Part shown: positions 55,092 to 63,968 of the stretch, in pieces
Layout of the letters: every line of letters starts with the position of its first letter
Numbering within the stretch: position 1 is the first letter of the stretch
Assembly: GCA_026707945.1 (NCBI GenBank)
Contig: JAPOVV010000045.1
Coordinates: 93,844 to 157,843 of the forward strand
DNA: 64,000 nt
Source: Gammaproteobacteria bacterium
GTDB taxonomy: Bacteria; Pseudomonadota; Gammaproteobacteria; Pseudomonadales; Azotimanducaceae
Direction of reading: 5' to 3'
Notes under the pieces: generated by a model
Seen by the model: only the letters and a program-made list of their open reading frames with translations
The model's database searches: none
Told to the model about the DNA's origin: nothing
Translations under genes and position numbers: made by a program

Positions 55092-56027
55092 ATGAAGCAA
55101 TTGGTCATTCTCTTGTGCACTTTGATCTATGCGTCGGCTTCGTTCGCCGAGGATGAATGCACTCCTTCGAAATGGGGCGCCGATGATCAAATCGGTAATC
55201 TCAATCTGATGAGCGCTGAGTCGGTGCTCGCCGCAGCCAGTCTCATCAAGGAAGGAAAGGTATACAGCCTTGGGATCACGATTGACAGCACAACGCCTGC
55301 TTTCCCACCGCGTGGCATGAACGTATACGTGGTGCAGCCGGGGCAGCAGCACGAAGGGCAGCCGTACCCCAACATGACCTACAACGATGACATCATTTCT
55401 GGGTGGTTCGGTATCGGTTCACAACTTGACGGTCTCGGCCACATTGGTGATGCTGATGGTGTGTACTACAACTGCAATGAGTCCACCGACATAGCGACGA
55501 TCACCGGATTAACGAGGCTAGGCATCGAGACGGTGCCGCCGATTGTTGCACGTGGCATCGTCCTAGATATGACCGGTCACTTTGGCGTCGATTCAATGGA
55601 ATCTGGTCAGATGTTTACGGTCGAAGACGTGCAAGCCGTTGAGGAAAAGCAAGGAACGCCGATTCAGGAAGGCGACGTGGTCTTGTTCCATACCGGTTGG
55701 ACCGACGCGAAGCTGGAATCCGAACCTGACGTTTGGGTTGCTACAGAACCTGGTCAAAGCGAGGAAGTGGCAACCTACCTGGTTTCGAAGAACGTGGTGG
55801 CGGCTGGTGCGGATACATGGGGTCTGGACGTCGTACCGCCTCAGCATGAGAATCGTCCGTTTCAAGGGCACGTCATACTGCTACAGGAAAATGGCATCTT
55901 CATACTCGAGACCATGAATACAGGTCCATTGGTAAGAGATGGCGTCCACGAGTTCCTGTTCATATTGGGACAAGCCAAAGTGCGTGGCGCGGTGCAGATG
56001 TATATCAACCCGGTGGCCATTCACTGA
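55092..56027 (+). CDS. Cyclase-family (kynurenine-formamidase-like) metal hydrolase, exported
   Basis: 311 residues from the ATG giving MKQLVILLCTLIYASASFA, a clear signal peptide; the frame open 26 codons upstream would hide it. The metal motif is present in variant form as SQLDGLGHIGDADGVYYN, with the second part in GDVVLFHTGWTD and AADTWGLDVVPP-like GADTWGLDVVPPQ. Family members hydrolyse formamides or cyclise substrates. Export points to a periplasmic substrate. It lies 77 bases after miaB. Confidence 0.83.
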   Translation: MKQLVILLCTLIYASASFAEDECTPSKWGADDQIGNLNLMSAESVLAAASLIKEGKVYSLGITIDSTTPAFPPRGMNVYVVQPGQQHEGQPYPNMTYNDDIISGWFGIGSQLDGLGHIGDADGVYYNCNESTDIATITGLTRLGIETVPPIVARGIVLDMTGHFGVDSMESGQMFTVEDVQAVEEKQGTPIQEGDVVLFHTGWTDAKLESEPDVWVATEPGQSEEVATYLVSKNVVAAGADTWGLDVVPPQHENRPFQGHVILLQENGIFILETMNTGPLVRDGVHEFLFILGQAKVRGAVQMYINPVAIH

Positions 56028-56042
56028 AGGCATGTAACTCCA

Positions 56043-56075
56043 GCAAATCGCAAGATACGATTTGCCACGGTTTTT
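56043..56075 (+). terminator. Candidate rho-independent terminator
   Basis: GCAAATCG-N7-CGATTTGC is a perfect 8-bp stem just after the cyclase gene, followed five bases later by TTTTT. The T-run is slightly displaced, so the strength is uncertain. Confidence 0.5.
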
Positions 56076-56132
56076 CCGCAGGTTATCTACGATAATTTGC
56101 ACTTCGTAAGTACATAGGAGTACAAACGCTTT

Positions 56133-57155
56133 TTGAGCGACGATTCACTCGAATCAAGGTCAACTAAAACACTCAACCTACAACCTAGCGATGCAGGACG
56201 GCTCGCGACCTTGTGCGGGCCACTTGACAGAAATATCCGTCAGCTGGAACAGCGGTTAGGCATACATATCAAGAACCGCGGTCACGATTTCCAGCTGGAA
56301 GGTCCACAAGAGGGCGTACGCAAAGGCGAAGCGCTACTCACCCACCTCTATGCTCAGATAGGCGCCGGCGCGACTCTTGACGCCAAGACGCTACATCTGT
56401 ATCTACAGGAAGCCGGCGTCAACGAACTTGTCGATGGCTGGAAGGGAAACGGAAATAGGGATGGCGACGGTGACGGTACGCATCTCAAGCTTTGGCAAAA
56501 AACCGTACGACCACGAGGACCTCGACAAACGCAGTTCGTCCGTGACCTGCAATCGGACGACATTGACGTCAATTTCGCAATCGGTCCTGCAGGGACCGGT
56601 AAGACGTATTTAGCCGTTGCGTGTGCGGTTCAGGCGCTTGCCAGCGATCGCGTCAAGCGAATCTTCCTCGTAAGACCCGCTGTAGAGGTTGGGGAGAAAC
56701 TCGGGTTCTTGCCAGGTGATCTCAGCCAGAAAATAGATCCGTACATTCAACCTCTGTACGACGCACTGTTCGAAATGGTGGGCAATGAACGCGTCGAACG
56801 ATTGATTGACCGCAAAGTCATTGAGATTGCACCGCTCGCGTACATGCGCGGTCGTACGCTTAATGAGGCATTCATCATCCTTGATGAAAGTCAAAATACG
56901 ACGATCGCCCAAATGAAGATGTTCCTGACGCGTATTGGCTTCGGTTCAAAGGTTGCAATCACAGGCGACCTTACTCAGATCGACTTAGGCGGCAGTCATC
57001 AAGGTCAGCGGTCGGGATTGGCTCACGTATTACCGATACTAAAAGACATACCTGGCATCCACATAACGCGGTTCAATTCGCGGGATGTCGTGCGGCATCC
57101 CATCGTGCAACGCATCGTCGATGCGTATGACCAAGATGATCGGCAACGTCAGTAA
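56133..57155 (+). CDS. ybeZ: PhoH-like ATPase (YbeZ)
   Basis: 340 residues from TTG. An N-terminal KH-like part (RNIRQLEQRLGIHIKNRGHD) precedes the PhoH ATPase: Walker A GPAGTGKTYLAVACAVQAL, Walker B FIILDESQNTT and TGDLTQIDLGGS. A Gly/Asp/Asn-rich insert (GWKGNGNRDGDGDG) lies before the ATPase. YbeZ works with YbeY in rRNA maturation and RNA decay. It is the first gene of phoH-ybeY-corC-lnt. Confidence 0.94.
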   Translation: MSDDSLESRSTKTLNLQPSDAGRLATLCGPLDRNIRQLEQRLGIHIKNRGHDFQLEGPQEGVRKGEALLTHLYAQIGAGATLDAKTLHLYLQEAGVNELVDGWKGNGNRDGDGDGTHLKLWQKTVRPRGPRQTQFVRDLQSDDIDVNFAIGPAGTGKTYLAVACAVQALASDRVKRIFLVRPAVEVGEKLGFLPGDLSQKIDPYIQPLYDALFEMVGNERVERLIDRKVIEIAPLAYMRGRTLNEAFIILDESQNTTIAQMKMFLTRIGFGSKVAITGDLTQIDLGGSHQGQRSGLAHVLPILKDIPGIHITRFNSRDVVRHPIVQRIVDAYDQDDRQRQ

Positions 57156-57156
57156 T

Positions 57157-57609
57157 ATGGTGACATCTTCACAAACAGAATCTGTGTCGCGTGAAATCGT
57201 GATTGATCGTGCGAACACGTCTGACATTCCGAGCAGATCGATGATCCGCGATTGGGTCGAGCTAGCTAGTGAAGAGAGTCAAGGCGATGTGTTCTTGAAC
57301 TTCGTAACTTCTGACGAAAGTCGACGGTTGAACCAGGCGTTCCGGAACATTGATGAACCCACGAACGTACTTTCGTTTCCTGCACAACACGACGACGTAC
57401 TAGGCGATGTTGCGATCTGTCTCGATATCGCGAAAGCGCAAGCCGAGGCACAAGACGTCAGCCTGGACTCGCACCTGGCGCATCTCGTCATACATGGCGT
57501 TCTTCATCTGCGTGGATTCGATCACGTTGACGATGAGGATGCAATTGATATGGAACGCAAAGAGGTTGCGTTGCTCAAGTCAATCGGAGTGGCAAACCCC
57601 TATGAGTGA
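57157..57609 (+). CDS. ybeY: Endoribonuclease / rRNA maturation factor YbeY
   Basis: 150 residues from an ATG one base after the phoH stop; an in-frame ATG 21 bases upstream is possible. The zinc motif HGVLHLRGFDH (three His) is intact, with FRNIDEPTNVLSFP upstream. It processes 16S rRNA 3' ends. It overlaps corC by eight bases. Confidence 0.95.
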   Translation: MVTSSQTESVSREIVIDRANTSDIPSRSMIRDWVELASEESQGDVFLNFVTSDESRRLNQAFRNIDEPTNVLSFPAQHDDVLGDVAICLDIAKAQAEAQDVSLDSHLAHLVIHGVLHLRGFDHVDDEDAIDMERKEVALLKSIGVANPYE

Positions 57610-58483
57610 AAGCGAACAACGCACGCCGTACGTGAAGCGGGTTCGAGATCTGTTTCGTGGCGCGGTTCGCAAGGGCGTTGACTTAACCTTCGAGCGGAAG
57701 TTCCGCAGTCTCGTAGATGAGGTATTCGAAATTGGCAACGACTTCGACCAAGAGGTTGTTCCATTGATCCGGAACCTCCTTGAGACATCGACAAAAAACG
57801 CACACGACATCATGGTGCCTCGCTCGAGAGTCGTCTCATTATCGAAAGATATGAGTCTTGAGGATGTACTGGACGTTATCAAGGCAACGGGTCATTCTCG
57901 CTATCCATTGATAGGCGATGATCCGGACTCGATGATTGGACTCGTCTACGTTAAAGACCTCCTGGCATCGCTGCCTGCCGGAAATTCAGACGGTAGCTTC
58001 GACATCAGTGCATTACGTCGAAACGTCAAAGCCGTACCGCAAGATCAAGGCATCGTCGCGCTTTTGGAAGAGTTTCGTAGGGAGCGCGTGCATCTCGCGG
58101 TTGTAGAAAACGAGTACGCTCAGATTGTCGGTCTTGTGACGATGGAGGACGTATTTGAAGAATTCTTCGGCGACATTCAGGACGAACACGATCACGGTGA
58201 TGAAGCCGATTCGTTGATGGTTCATGACAACGGCGGCGCTAAACCGGAACACAACGGTCATTCAGACGTCAGTGCCGACTTGTCGATCGATGAATTCAAT
58301 ACATTCTTCGAAACGGATTTATCGAACGATTTAAACAACACCATCGGCGGGTATCTCGCAACCAAACTTGGTCACGTACCTGTGACTGGCGAGAAAACCA
58401 AGGATGGGGATTTGCGTTTTGAAGTGCTCGAAGCAACTGAACGCCGCATCGTCAAGATACGCGTAACGAGGAACGGTCAATAG
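57602..58483 (+). CDS. corC: CorC/YbeX-like CBS-domain protein
   Basis: 293 residues from the ATG giving MSESEQRTPYVKRVRDLF. Two CBS domains (DIMVPRSRVVSLSKDMSLED and VAVVENEYAQIVGLVTMEDV-type) are followed by a transporter-associated domain (LSIDEFNTFFETDL, GYLATKLGHVP). It lacks the DUF21 membrane part, so it is the soluble YbeX type, linked to magnesium/cobalt efflux and ribosome maintenance. Confidence 0.93.
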   Translation: MSESEQRTPYVKRVRDLFRGAVRKGVDLTFERKFRSLVDEVFEIGNDFDQEVVPLIRNLLETSTKNAHDIMVPRSRVVSLSKDMSLEDVLDVIKATGHSRYPLIGDDPDSMIGLVYVKDLLASLPAGNSDGSFDISALRRNVKAVPQDQGIVALLEEFRRERVHLAVVENEYAQIVGLVTMEDVFEEFFGDIQDEHDHGDEADSLMVHDNGGAKPEHNGHSDVSADLSIDEFNTFFETDLSNDLNNTIGGYLATKLGHVPVTGEKTKDGDLRFEVLEATERRIVKIRVTRNGQ

Positions 58484-58503
58484 GCGGGTCGAAACTCGCA
58501 TTT

Positions 58504-59982
58504 TTGCTTCCGCTGATATGCGGAGCGATCTATCCGCTCGGCTACGCTCCCTTTGAGCTTTACCCGGTAACTATCCTTGCTCTTGCGGGGCTTTTTTACA
58601 GTCTAAATCACGTTCGCAGGTATCGAACGGCATTCCTTTTTGCCTGGTTGTTCGGTATTGCGAAGTTTGGCGTTGGCGCTTCCTGGATCTATGTTTCGAT
58701 TCAGCAATACGGCTCCGTTCACTGGTTGGCTGCGGGCGGATTGGTTGCGTTATTTGTCTGCCTCATCGCTCTTTTAACAGGGCTTGTCGGTATTGCGACC
58801 CATATACCGCCACAAACTCGGGAACGGTTCCCCACACTTGATACCGCGCTATATCGGTGTTTTCAATTCGCGTTTGTATGGCTCGCATATGAGTGGCTTA
58901 GAAGCTCGTTGTTGACGGGGTTTCCCGTTCTCGATGCTGGCTATGTGCTCATCAGCACACCATTTGACGGATTAGCGCCGATTCTCGGTGTAAAAGGGAT
59001 CAGTTTCGCGATTGCGTTCGTCGCAGCTGCCCTGGTATCGGGATGGGTGACGTTGGCGGTTGGCGCGATTGTCGTTTTCCTATGCACTGGGTTAGCGTTG
59101 ATCGACTACACCGAACGGCTTGAACCACGTCAGGTTGGCATCGTGCAAGTCAATATTCCATTGACCGAAAAATTCGAAATGGCGCGTCGTGGCCACACAT
59201 TGCGAATCTACTCCCAGTTAACACATTCGCTGCGCCCCAAAGACTTGGTGTTGTGGAGCGAAGCCGCATTTGTGTACGAACAGACGAGGATGCGAAGAAC
59301 GCTTGAGATCGTACGTACTACGTCCAATCACAAGTACGTTGGGACTGGGTATATAGAAATCGACGATGAGCTGATTTACAACTCGCTGTTAATTTCAGGG
59401 GACGATGACGCGAACTATCGAAAACTGCGACTTGTGCCTTTTGGGGAATACGTCCCGTTTCGCTCAATTTTGCGACCGATTCTTGGATTTGCGAACGTAC
59501 CGTACTCGGACCTCCAAGTTGGTGAACTTGAGGATCGATCGTTGAATGTCTCAGGACTACAGCTAGTCCCTGCGATTTGCTACGAGGCAAGTTTTGAGAA
59601 CGACGTTCGGGATGCGATGCGCCAAACCAATGCAGATGCAATCGTCGTGGTCAGTGAGGATGCCTGGTTTGGCGATTCACTAGGTCCTCATCAGAACTTT
59701 GAGATGGCACGAATGCGTGCGCGGGAGCACGGGCGCTATCTTGTGAGAGCCGCCAATAGTGGCATATCTGGCATCGTCGGACCTGATGGCGAAGTGATCG
59801 CTCAGGCCGATCAATTCCAGCGTACGACGCTCGAAGGTCAGATATTCACGATGTCAGGTAAGACGCCATACACGAGATTTGGCGCTTTGCTCATGAATGT
59901 ACTGATGATCTTCGGTGTCTTTTGGATTACCGTAAATAGATTAATAGGATGGCGACAGGCTACTAAAAGACTGCCGTTCTAA
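58504..59982 (+). CDS. lnt: Apolipoprotein N-acyltransferase
   Basis: 492 residues from a TTG; no ATG or GTG was found nearby, and the frame remains open upstream with hydrophobic residues, so the start is uncertain. About six N-terminal membrane spans precede a nitrilase-type domain with the catalytic triad Glu253 (LWSEAAF), Lys307 (YRKLRLVPFGEYVPF) and Cys359 (PAICYEASF). It adds the third acyl chain to lipoproteins in the inner membrane. Last gene of the operon; it converges with a small antitoxin gene. Confidence 0.94.
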   Translation: MLPLICGAIYPLGYAPFELYPVTILALAGLFYSLNHVRRYRTAFLFAWLFGIAKFGVGASWIYVSIQQYGSVHWLAAGGLVALFVCLIALLTGLVGIATHIPPQTRERFPTLDTALYRCFQFAFVWLAYEWLRSSLLTGFPVLDAGYVLISTPFDGLAPILGVKGISFAIAFVAAALVSGWVTLAVGAIVVFLCTGLALIDYTERLEPRQVGIVQVNIPLTEKFEMARRGHTLRIYSQLTHSLRPKDLVLWSEAAFVYEQTRMRRTLEIVRTTSNHKYVGTGYIEIDDELIYNSLLISGDDDANYRKLRLVPFGEYVPFRSILRPILGFANVPYSDLQVGELEDRSLNVSGLQLVPAICYEASFENDVRDAMRQTNADAIVVVSEDAWFGDSLGPHQNFEMARMRAREHGRYLVRAANSGISGIVGPDGEVIAQADQFQRTTLEGQIFTMSGKTPYTRFGALLMNVLMIFGVFWITVNRLIGWRQATKRLPF

Positions 59983-60002
59983 GAAATCCCAAGTCGTGTC
60001 GA

Positions 60003-60224
60003 CTATCGTCCTCGAATTTCCTCGATAAAGTCATCCGTACGGTCGAATTCAAAATCCGTGAGAATCCCTACCAAGCTATCGACCGGATGCGAACCTACAA
60101 AATTTTTCCTTAATAACAGTCCTTTCTTGGTTGGCACGAATTCCACCTCGTCGTGAGGATTCAATCCGAACCTATCCCTTAGCGATTTAGGGATTGTGAC
60201 TTGGCCGCGTTTCGATACTCTCAC
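60003..60224 (-). CDS. AbrB/SpoVT-domain antitoxin-like protein (VapB/MazE type), orphan
   Basis: 73 residues from GTG. A swapped-hairpin AbrB domain (MRVSKRGQVTIPKSLRDRFG, then DEVEFVPTKKGLLLRKN) is followed by a toxin-neutralising-like tail. Its stop is 20 bases from the end of lnt, leaving no room for a PIN-domain VapC or MazF toxin downstream, and none lies upstream. Confidence 0.83.
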   Translation of the reverse strand: MRVSKRGQVTIPKSLRDRFGLNPHDEVEFVPTKKGLLLRKNFVGSHPVDSLVGILTDFEFDRTDDFIEEIRGR

Positions 60225-60349
60225 GTCATTCGTCCATTCGTCGTATGGAGTTCGATTGCCTCAAATATGGGGGCTCTGTCCGATTTCCGCTAAGACATTG
60301 TTCGAGATTTTTTAGAAGCTCTATCCTCGTAGCTCAGAGAGCATCGAAG

Positions 60350-62008
60350 TTAACCGGTTGCTAGGAAATTACCGTATTGAGAGAATCGGGTGTCTTGACG
60401 GGTGATAACCTCGATGACGGTGACACGACCTTCGGCATTCTCGCGCTGAGCTGTTTCTAGAGCTGGAACAAGCTCGCGGGGATCTTCAACTTTGATACCC
60501 GTTGCGCCCATGGCTTTGCCGAGGTCGGCGTAGTCGCCGGTTTGGTTACCGGCACCGTATTTCTCCATCGCGACCGGCATCTTCGTGTCATATCCTCCCA
60601 TCGTACCGTTGTTAATGACGACGGTCGTAATCGGCACTTCTGCGCGTACGGCGGTTTCGATTTCGGTTCCGGTATGACCGAAAGCGAGGTCGCCCATGAA
60701 GTTCATGCAGTACTTTTCGGGAGATGCGAGTTTTGCACCGATTGCGAGCGGGATGCCGTAACCGAGATGGGTCGTCTTACCCCAGCCAATGTATCCTCTC
60801 GGCAATGTCGCCTTGTAGAACGGCATGATCTGGTCGCGGGGATTGCCGGCGTCGTGGGTAACGATGGAGTTTTCGTGATCGACGATGTTGTTGATTTCAT
60901 TGATCACGCGGTACGGGTTCACCGGTGTCTCGTCCGACGTAAGTAGAGGTGCCCACTCGTTCAACCACTCAGCTTTCGTGTTCGCGATGTCGGACTGAAG
61001 CGTCGTATTGGTTTCGCGACCATTGTCGCCGACTTGAGCCTTCACTTCATCGATCATCGCTTCAAGTGTCAGCTTGGCGTCGCCGACCAACCCTAGATCA
61101 ACATCGTAGTCCTTGTTGATGTCTTCTGCCGAGATGGTGGAATGGATCAGTACTTTGTTGTTCGGGATTTCCAATCCAAATCCTGTACGAGTTAACCCTG
61201 AACCAATGGCGAACAACACATCAGATTCGCCAAGCCACTTGTAGACAGCCTTAGGTGCCGTGCGGTTAGCCGAACCTAGAGCTAGTGGGTGGTCGTCAGG
61301 AAACGCGCTTTTCCCTTCCATCGTCGTGATCACGGGAATCTGTGCGAGTTCCGCGAGGGAGCGCAGCTCATTGGTCGCGTCAGCGTAAAGTACACCTTGT
61401 CCGACCCAAAGAACAGGATTCTCCGCGTGCAGTAGCGTTTTAACTGCGTCCTTGACGTCGCTGGTGTTCGGTGAGGTTCGCATGACCTTCGTAGGCCGAT
61501 AGGGCGGGGCATCTGCAGGGACTTCCTTGCCCAATACGTCGCCGTGCATTTCGACAACGACTGGTCCAGGACGACCATGCTTCAGCGCATGGAATGCACG
61601 TCGCATTTCGCGGCTTGTTTGGCCGATTTGGTCGATTGAAATCGCGAGTTTGGAGACATGCGCGTAGTTCTTTACAGCGGAAAAGTTCGGCGCGATATCG
61701 TAGCTACCAGTACCTGAACCGCCAGGCAGGAACAGCAACGGTACCGCCTCGCCCCAAGCCTGCGCAATACCGCCGAATGAGTTCTCTACGCCCGGACCCG
61801 ATTGAGACGCGAATACGCCGACTTGCTTTCCAGCCATCGTGCGCGCGTAGCCGTCTGCCGCATTGATCCCGCCGCGTTCTTGACGAAAGACGATTGGACG
61901 AATTCCTACTCGAGCGGCAGCCTCGATCAGCGAATTGGCAGGGAAGCACGCCATCCATTCGACGCCTTCAGCTTTCAGACATTGTGCGATAAGGTCAAAT
62001 CCGTTCAT
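60350..62008 (-). CDS. Thiamine-diphosphate-dependent enzyme (acetolactate-synthase-like family)
   Basis: 552 residues with the three-domain ThDP layout. The activating Glu44 is in RQERGGINAADGYAR, the middle domain shows NPVLWVGQGVLYADATNELR, and the cofactor motif GDLAFGHTGTEIETAV...NNG is in the C-terminal domain. Family members are carboligases or decarboxylases such as acetolactate synthase, oxalyl-CoA decarboxylase or sulfoacetaldehyde acetyltransferase; the reaction cannot be chosen here. A CoA-pocket signature was not seen. pdxA follows upstream on the same strand with a 19-base gap. Confidence 0.88.
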   Translation of the reverse strand: MNGFDLIAQCLKAEGVEWMACFPANSLIEAAARVGIRPIVFRQERGGINAADGYARTMAGKQVGVFASQSGPGVENSFGGIAQAWGEAVPLLFLPGGSGTGSYDIAPNFSAVKNYAHVSKLAISIDQIGQTSREMRRAFHALKHGRPGPVVVEMHGDVLGKEVPADAPPYRPTKVMRTSPNTSDVKDAVKTLLHAENPVLWVGQGVLYADATNELRSLAELAQIPVITTMEGKSAFPDDHPLALGSANRTAPKAVYKWLGESDVLFAIGSGLTRTGFGLEIPNNKVLIHSTISAEDINKDYDVDLGLVGDAKLTLEAMIDEVKAQVGDNGRETNTTLQSDIANTKAEWLNEWAPLLTSDETPVNPYRVINEINNIVDHENSIVTHDAGNPRDQIMPFYKATLPRGYIGWGKTTHLGYGIPLAIGAKLASPEKYCMNFMGDLAFGHTGTEIETAVRAEVPITTVVINNGTMGGYDTKMPVAMEKYGAGNQTGDYADLGKAMGATGIKVEDPRELVPALETAQRENAEGRVTVIEVITRQDTRFSQYGNFLATG

Positions 62009-62027
62009 TACTTCGATCTCTCGTTCT

Positions 62028-63023
62028 TCAGTTTGGTCCAGGTGAGCTCAACATTTTCTCCGCATACTGTATCGCGTGCCTGAGAGAATCAATTCGCGCA
62101 ATACCTTGCCAAGCGATGTCGAAGGCTGTGCCATGGTCTACAGAGGTTCGGATGATAGGCAAACCCAATGTCACGTTTACGGCTCGGTCGAATGCAAACA
62201 GTTTCATCGGTGCGTGACCTTGGTCGTGATACATGCAAATTAAGGCGTCGAAACGGTCAAGTTCAATTGCCTGCCGGAATACGGTATCGGCGGGATAGGG
62301 TCCGCTCACACTCATTTTGCGGGATTTGAGTTCGTCGATGACAGGTTCAATGACGTCGTGTTCTTCAGTACCGAACATGCCACTTTCACCCGCGTGCGGA
62401 TTCAGCCCACAGACGCCGATTCGCGGTTCGGCAGTGAAATGCCGAAGCGCGTTGTCAGTCAACTCAATTGTCCGACTTAAGCGTTTAGCTGTGAGTCGCT
62501 CGATTGCTTCTTTCAGCGAAACGTGCGTACTTACGTGGCTTACTGCAACTTCGTCAGTCGCGAGCATCATCACGACGTCGTCAACTTCGCATATTTGCGC
62601 AAGAAGCTCTGTATGACCCGTGAATGTTGGGTGGCTGCGTTGAGTCGCTTCCTTATTCATCGGCAGCGTGACAACGGCGGAAACCTCTCCACGGAGTGCA
62701 GCCTGCGTGGCTTGCGTCACGTATTGATGAGCCGCGTCACCAGCAGCCGCGTTCAGTACTCCAGGTGTGAGGTCTGATGCCTGCAAACAACCGCAGTCCC
62801 ATAGGTTGAGCTGGTTTTCTTTAATATCGTCGAGACTAGCGAGGCAATTGATCGGAACCTCAATTCCTAAACACTCAGCGCCGGCTTTGAGGATGGATAG
62901 ATCGCCGAATATCACGCAGTCAGTCGGTAAAGCTCCGCCAATGAACGCCCGAAGCAAAATTTCTGGACCGACTCCAGAGGCGTCGCCCATAGTGACCGCG
63001 AGTGGAATGCACGGGTCTGACAA
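62028..63023 (-). CDS. pdxA: 4-hydroxythreonine-4-phosphate dehydrogenase
   Basis: 331 residues from TTG. PLAVTMGDASGVGPEILLRA, VTLPMNKEATQRSHPTFTGH (substrate region), GVCGLNPHAGESGMFGTEE, MYHDQGHAPMKLFAFDRAVN and TSVDHGTAFDIAW are typical PdxA motifs with the three metal-binding His. It acts in the DXP-dependent pyridoxal phosphate pathway. Its usual gammaproteobacterial neighbours surA and ksgA are not here; it is paired with a ThDP enzyme instead. Paralogues that act on related compounds (PdxA2) exist, so the pathway role is likely but not certain. Confidence 0.92.
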   Translation of the reverse strand: MSDPCIPLAVTMGDASGVGPEILLRAFIGGALPTDCVIFGDLSILKAGAECLGIEVPINCLASLDDIKENQLNLWDCGCLQASDLTPGVLNAAAGDAAHQYVTQATQAALRGEVSAVVTLPMNKEATQRSHPTFTGHTELLAQICEVDDVVMMLATDEVAVSHVSTHVSLKEAIERLTAKRLSRTIELTDNALRHFTAEPRIGVCGLNPHAGESGMFGTEEHDVIEPVIDELKSRKMSVSGPYPADTVFRQAIELDRFDALICMYHDQGHAPMKLFAFDRAVNVTLGLPIIRTSVDHGTAFDIAWQGIARIDSLRHAIQYAEKMLSSPGPN

Positions 63024-63107
63024 TTAGGTTCTCTATTTCGGTTTAAAGCGTCGTCAGTTTAACCCTAATGGCGTTCGCTTGTTCAAGTCTTACTATCGGT
63101 GTGGGTT

Positions 63108-63968
63108 TTAGCCTAAATACACCCGTGTTATTTCGATTCGGTTATGACCTAGTTCACGGCTGATTTTTAGTCGCACTTCCTGATCAATCTTTTGCTGAGT
63201 CTTTGTAAGTTCTGAGAATTTAGGACCGCCTGCCGAGGGTGAATGCCAACCGGTAAGCCGCTGGTATCGACGTTGGGCATAGCCGTGTCGCAGACCATGT
63301 AGATTGTTTAATCCTGCTCGATGCGTGGAATAGTCGTAGCGCTTTAGTTGGTGCTTGAATAGAGACTCGGCTGGTATCAGAGAGCCGGAACCGACGAACT
63401 CAGACGCATGATTAAGAAGTTCGCGCTGCGACGGTTCGGCGACCGGGATATCGCGTGGTCGTCCACCCTTGGTCCACGAACCCTTAAGGCGAATATACGT
63501 CTCTTGATCCGCATAGCTCGGTCGGAATTTGATCGACTCTTCACGACGTAGTCCAAAGGCTTGTTGGAGTCGTACGCTCATACGTACGTAGTCGTTCTTG
63601 ATGCGTAGGAACGCGTCTTCACTCAGGAACTGTGCCTTGTCTTGTGGTGTATGGTCTCGTGCGGGTATGCCGTAGTCATCATTCTTTGGGTGCATGATGT
63701 GGGTCTTACCCACTTTCTCAGCCCACCAGCGCATGTCGGCCATGTAGTTCCGCAATGTCCCGGGTCCGATGCCGTTCGCAATCCAATGTTCGACCAACGC
63801 CGTAACGTGTTTGGGTTTCAAGGAGCTTGCATGCATGTGGTGAAACCCAAGATCATGGAGCGTATTTGCATGCCGTTGCATTCTGGAGTATCGCTGACCT
63901 CGAGTGGAATAGCTGCCGTCGCGATTGCGACGGCAGAGAGTCAATAGCTCGTAGTTCAGATCTTTCAC
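63108..63968 (-). CDS. Tyrosine-recombinase integrase (Integrase_1-like, ICE/island type)
   Basis: 286 residues from GTG; an in-frame stop lies just upstream. An N-terminal SAM-like DNA-binding part (LKPKHVTALVEHWIANGIGP) precedes the catalytic domain: Arg in FGLRREESIKF, Lys in GSWTKGGRPRDIPV, HGLRHGYAQRRY and HNRIEITRVYLG with the nucleophile Tyr near the end. This type is common in integrative elements. It is at the window edge, so associated element genes and att sites would be beyond it. No attachment repeat was identified in the 85 bases before pdxA. Confidence 0.88.
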   Translation of the reverse strand: MKDLNYELLTLCRRNRDGSYSTRGQRYSRMQRHANTLHDLGFHHMHASSLKPKHVTALVEHWIANGIGPGTLRNYMADMRWWAEKVGKTHIMHPKNDDYGIPARDHTPQDKAQFLSEDAFLRIKNDYVRMSVRLQQAFGLRREESIKFRPSYADQETYIRLKGSWTKGGRPRDIPVAEPSQRELLNHASEFVGSGSLIPAESLFKHQLKRYDYSTHRAGLNNLHGLRHGYAQRRYQRLTGWHSPSAGGPKFSELTKTQQKIDQEVRLKISRELGHNRIEITRVYLG

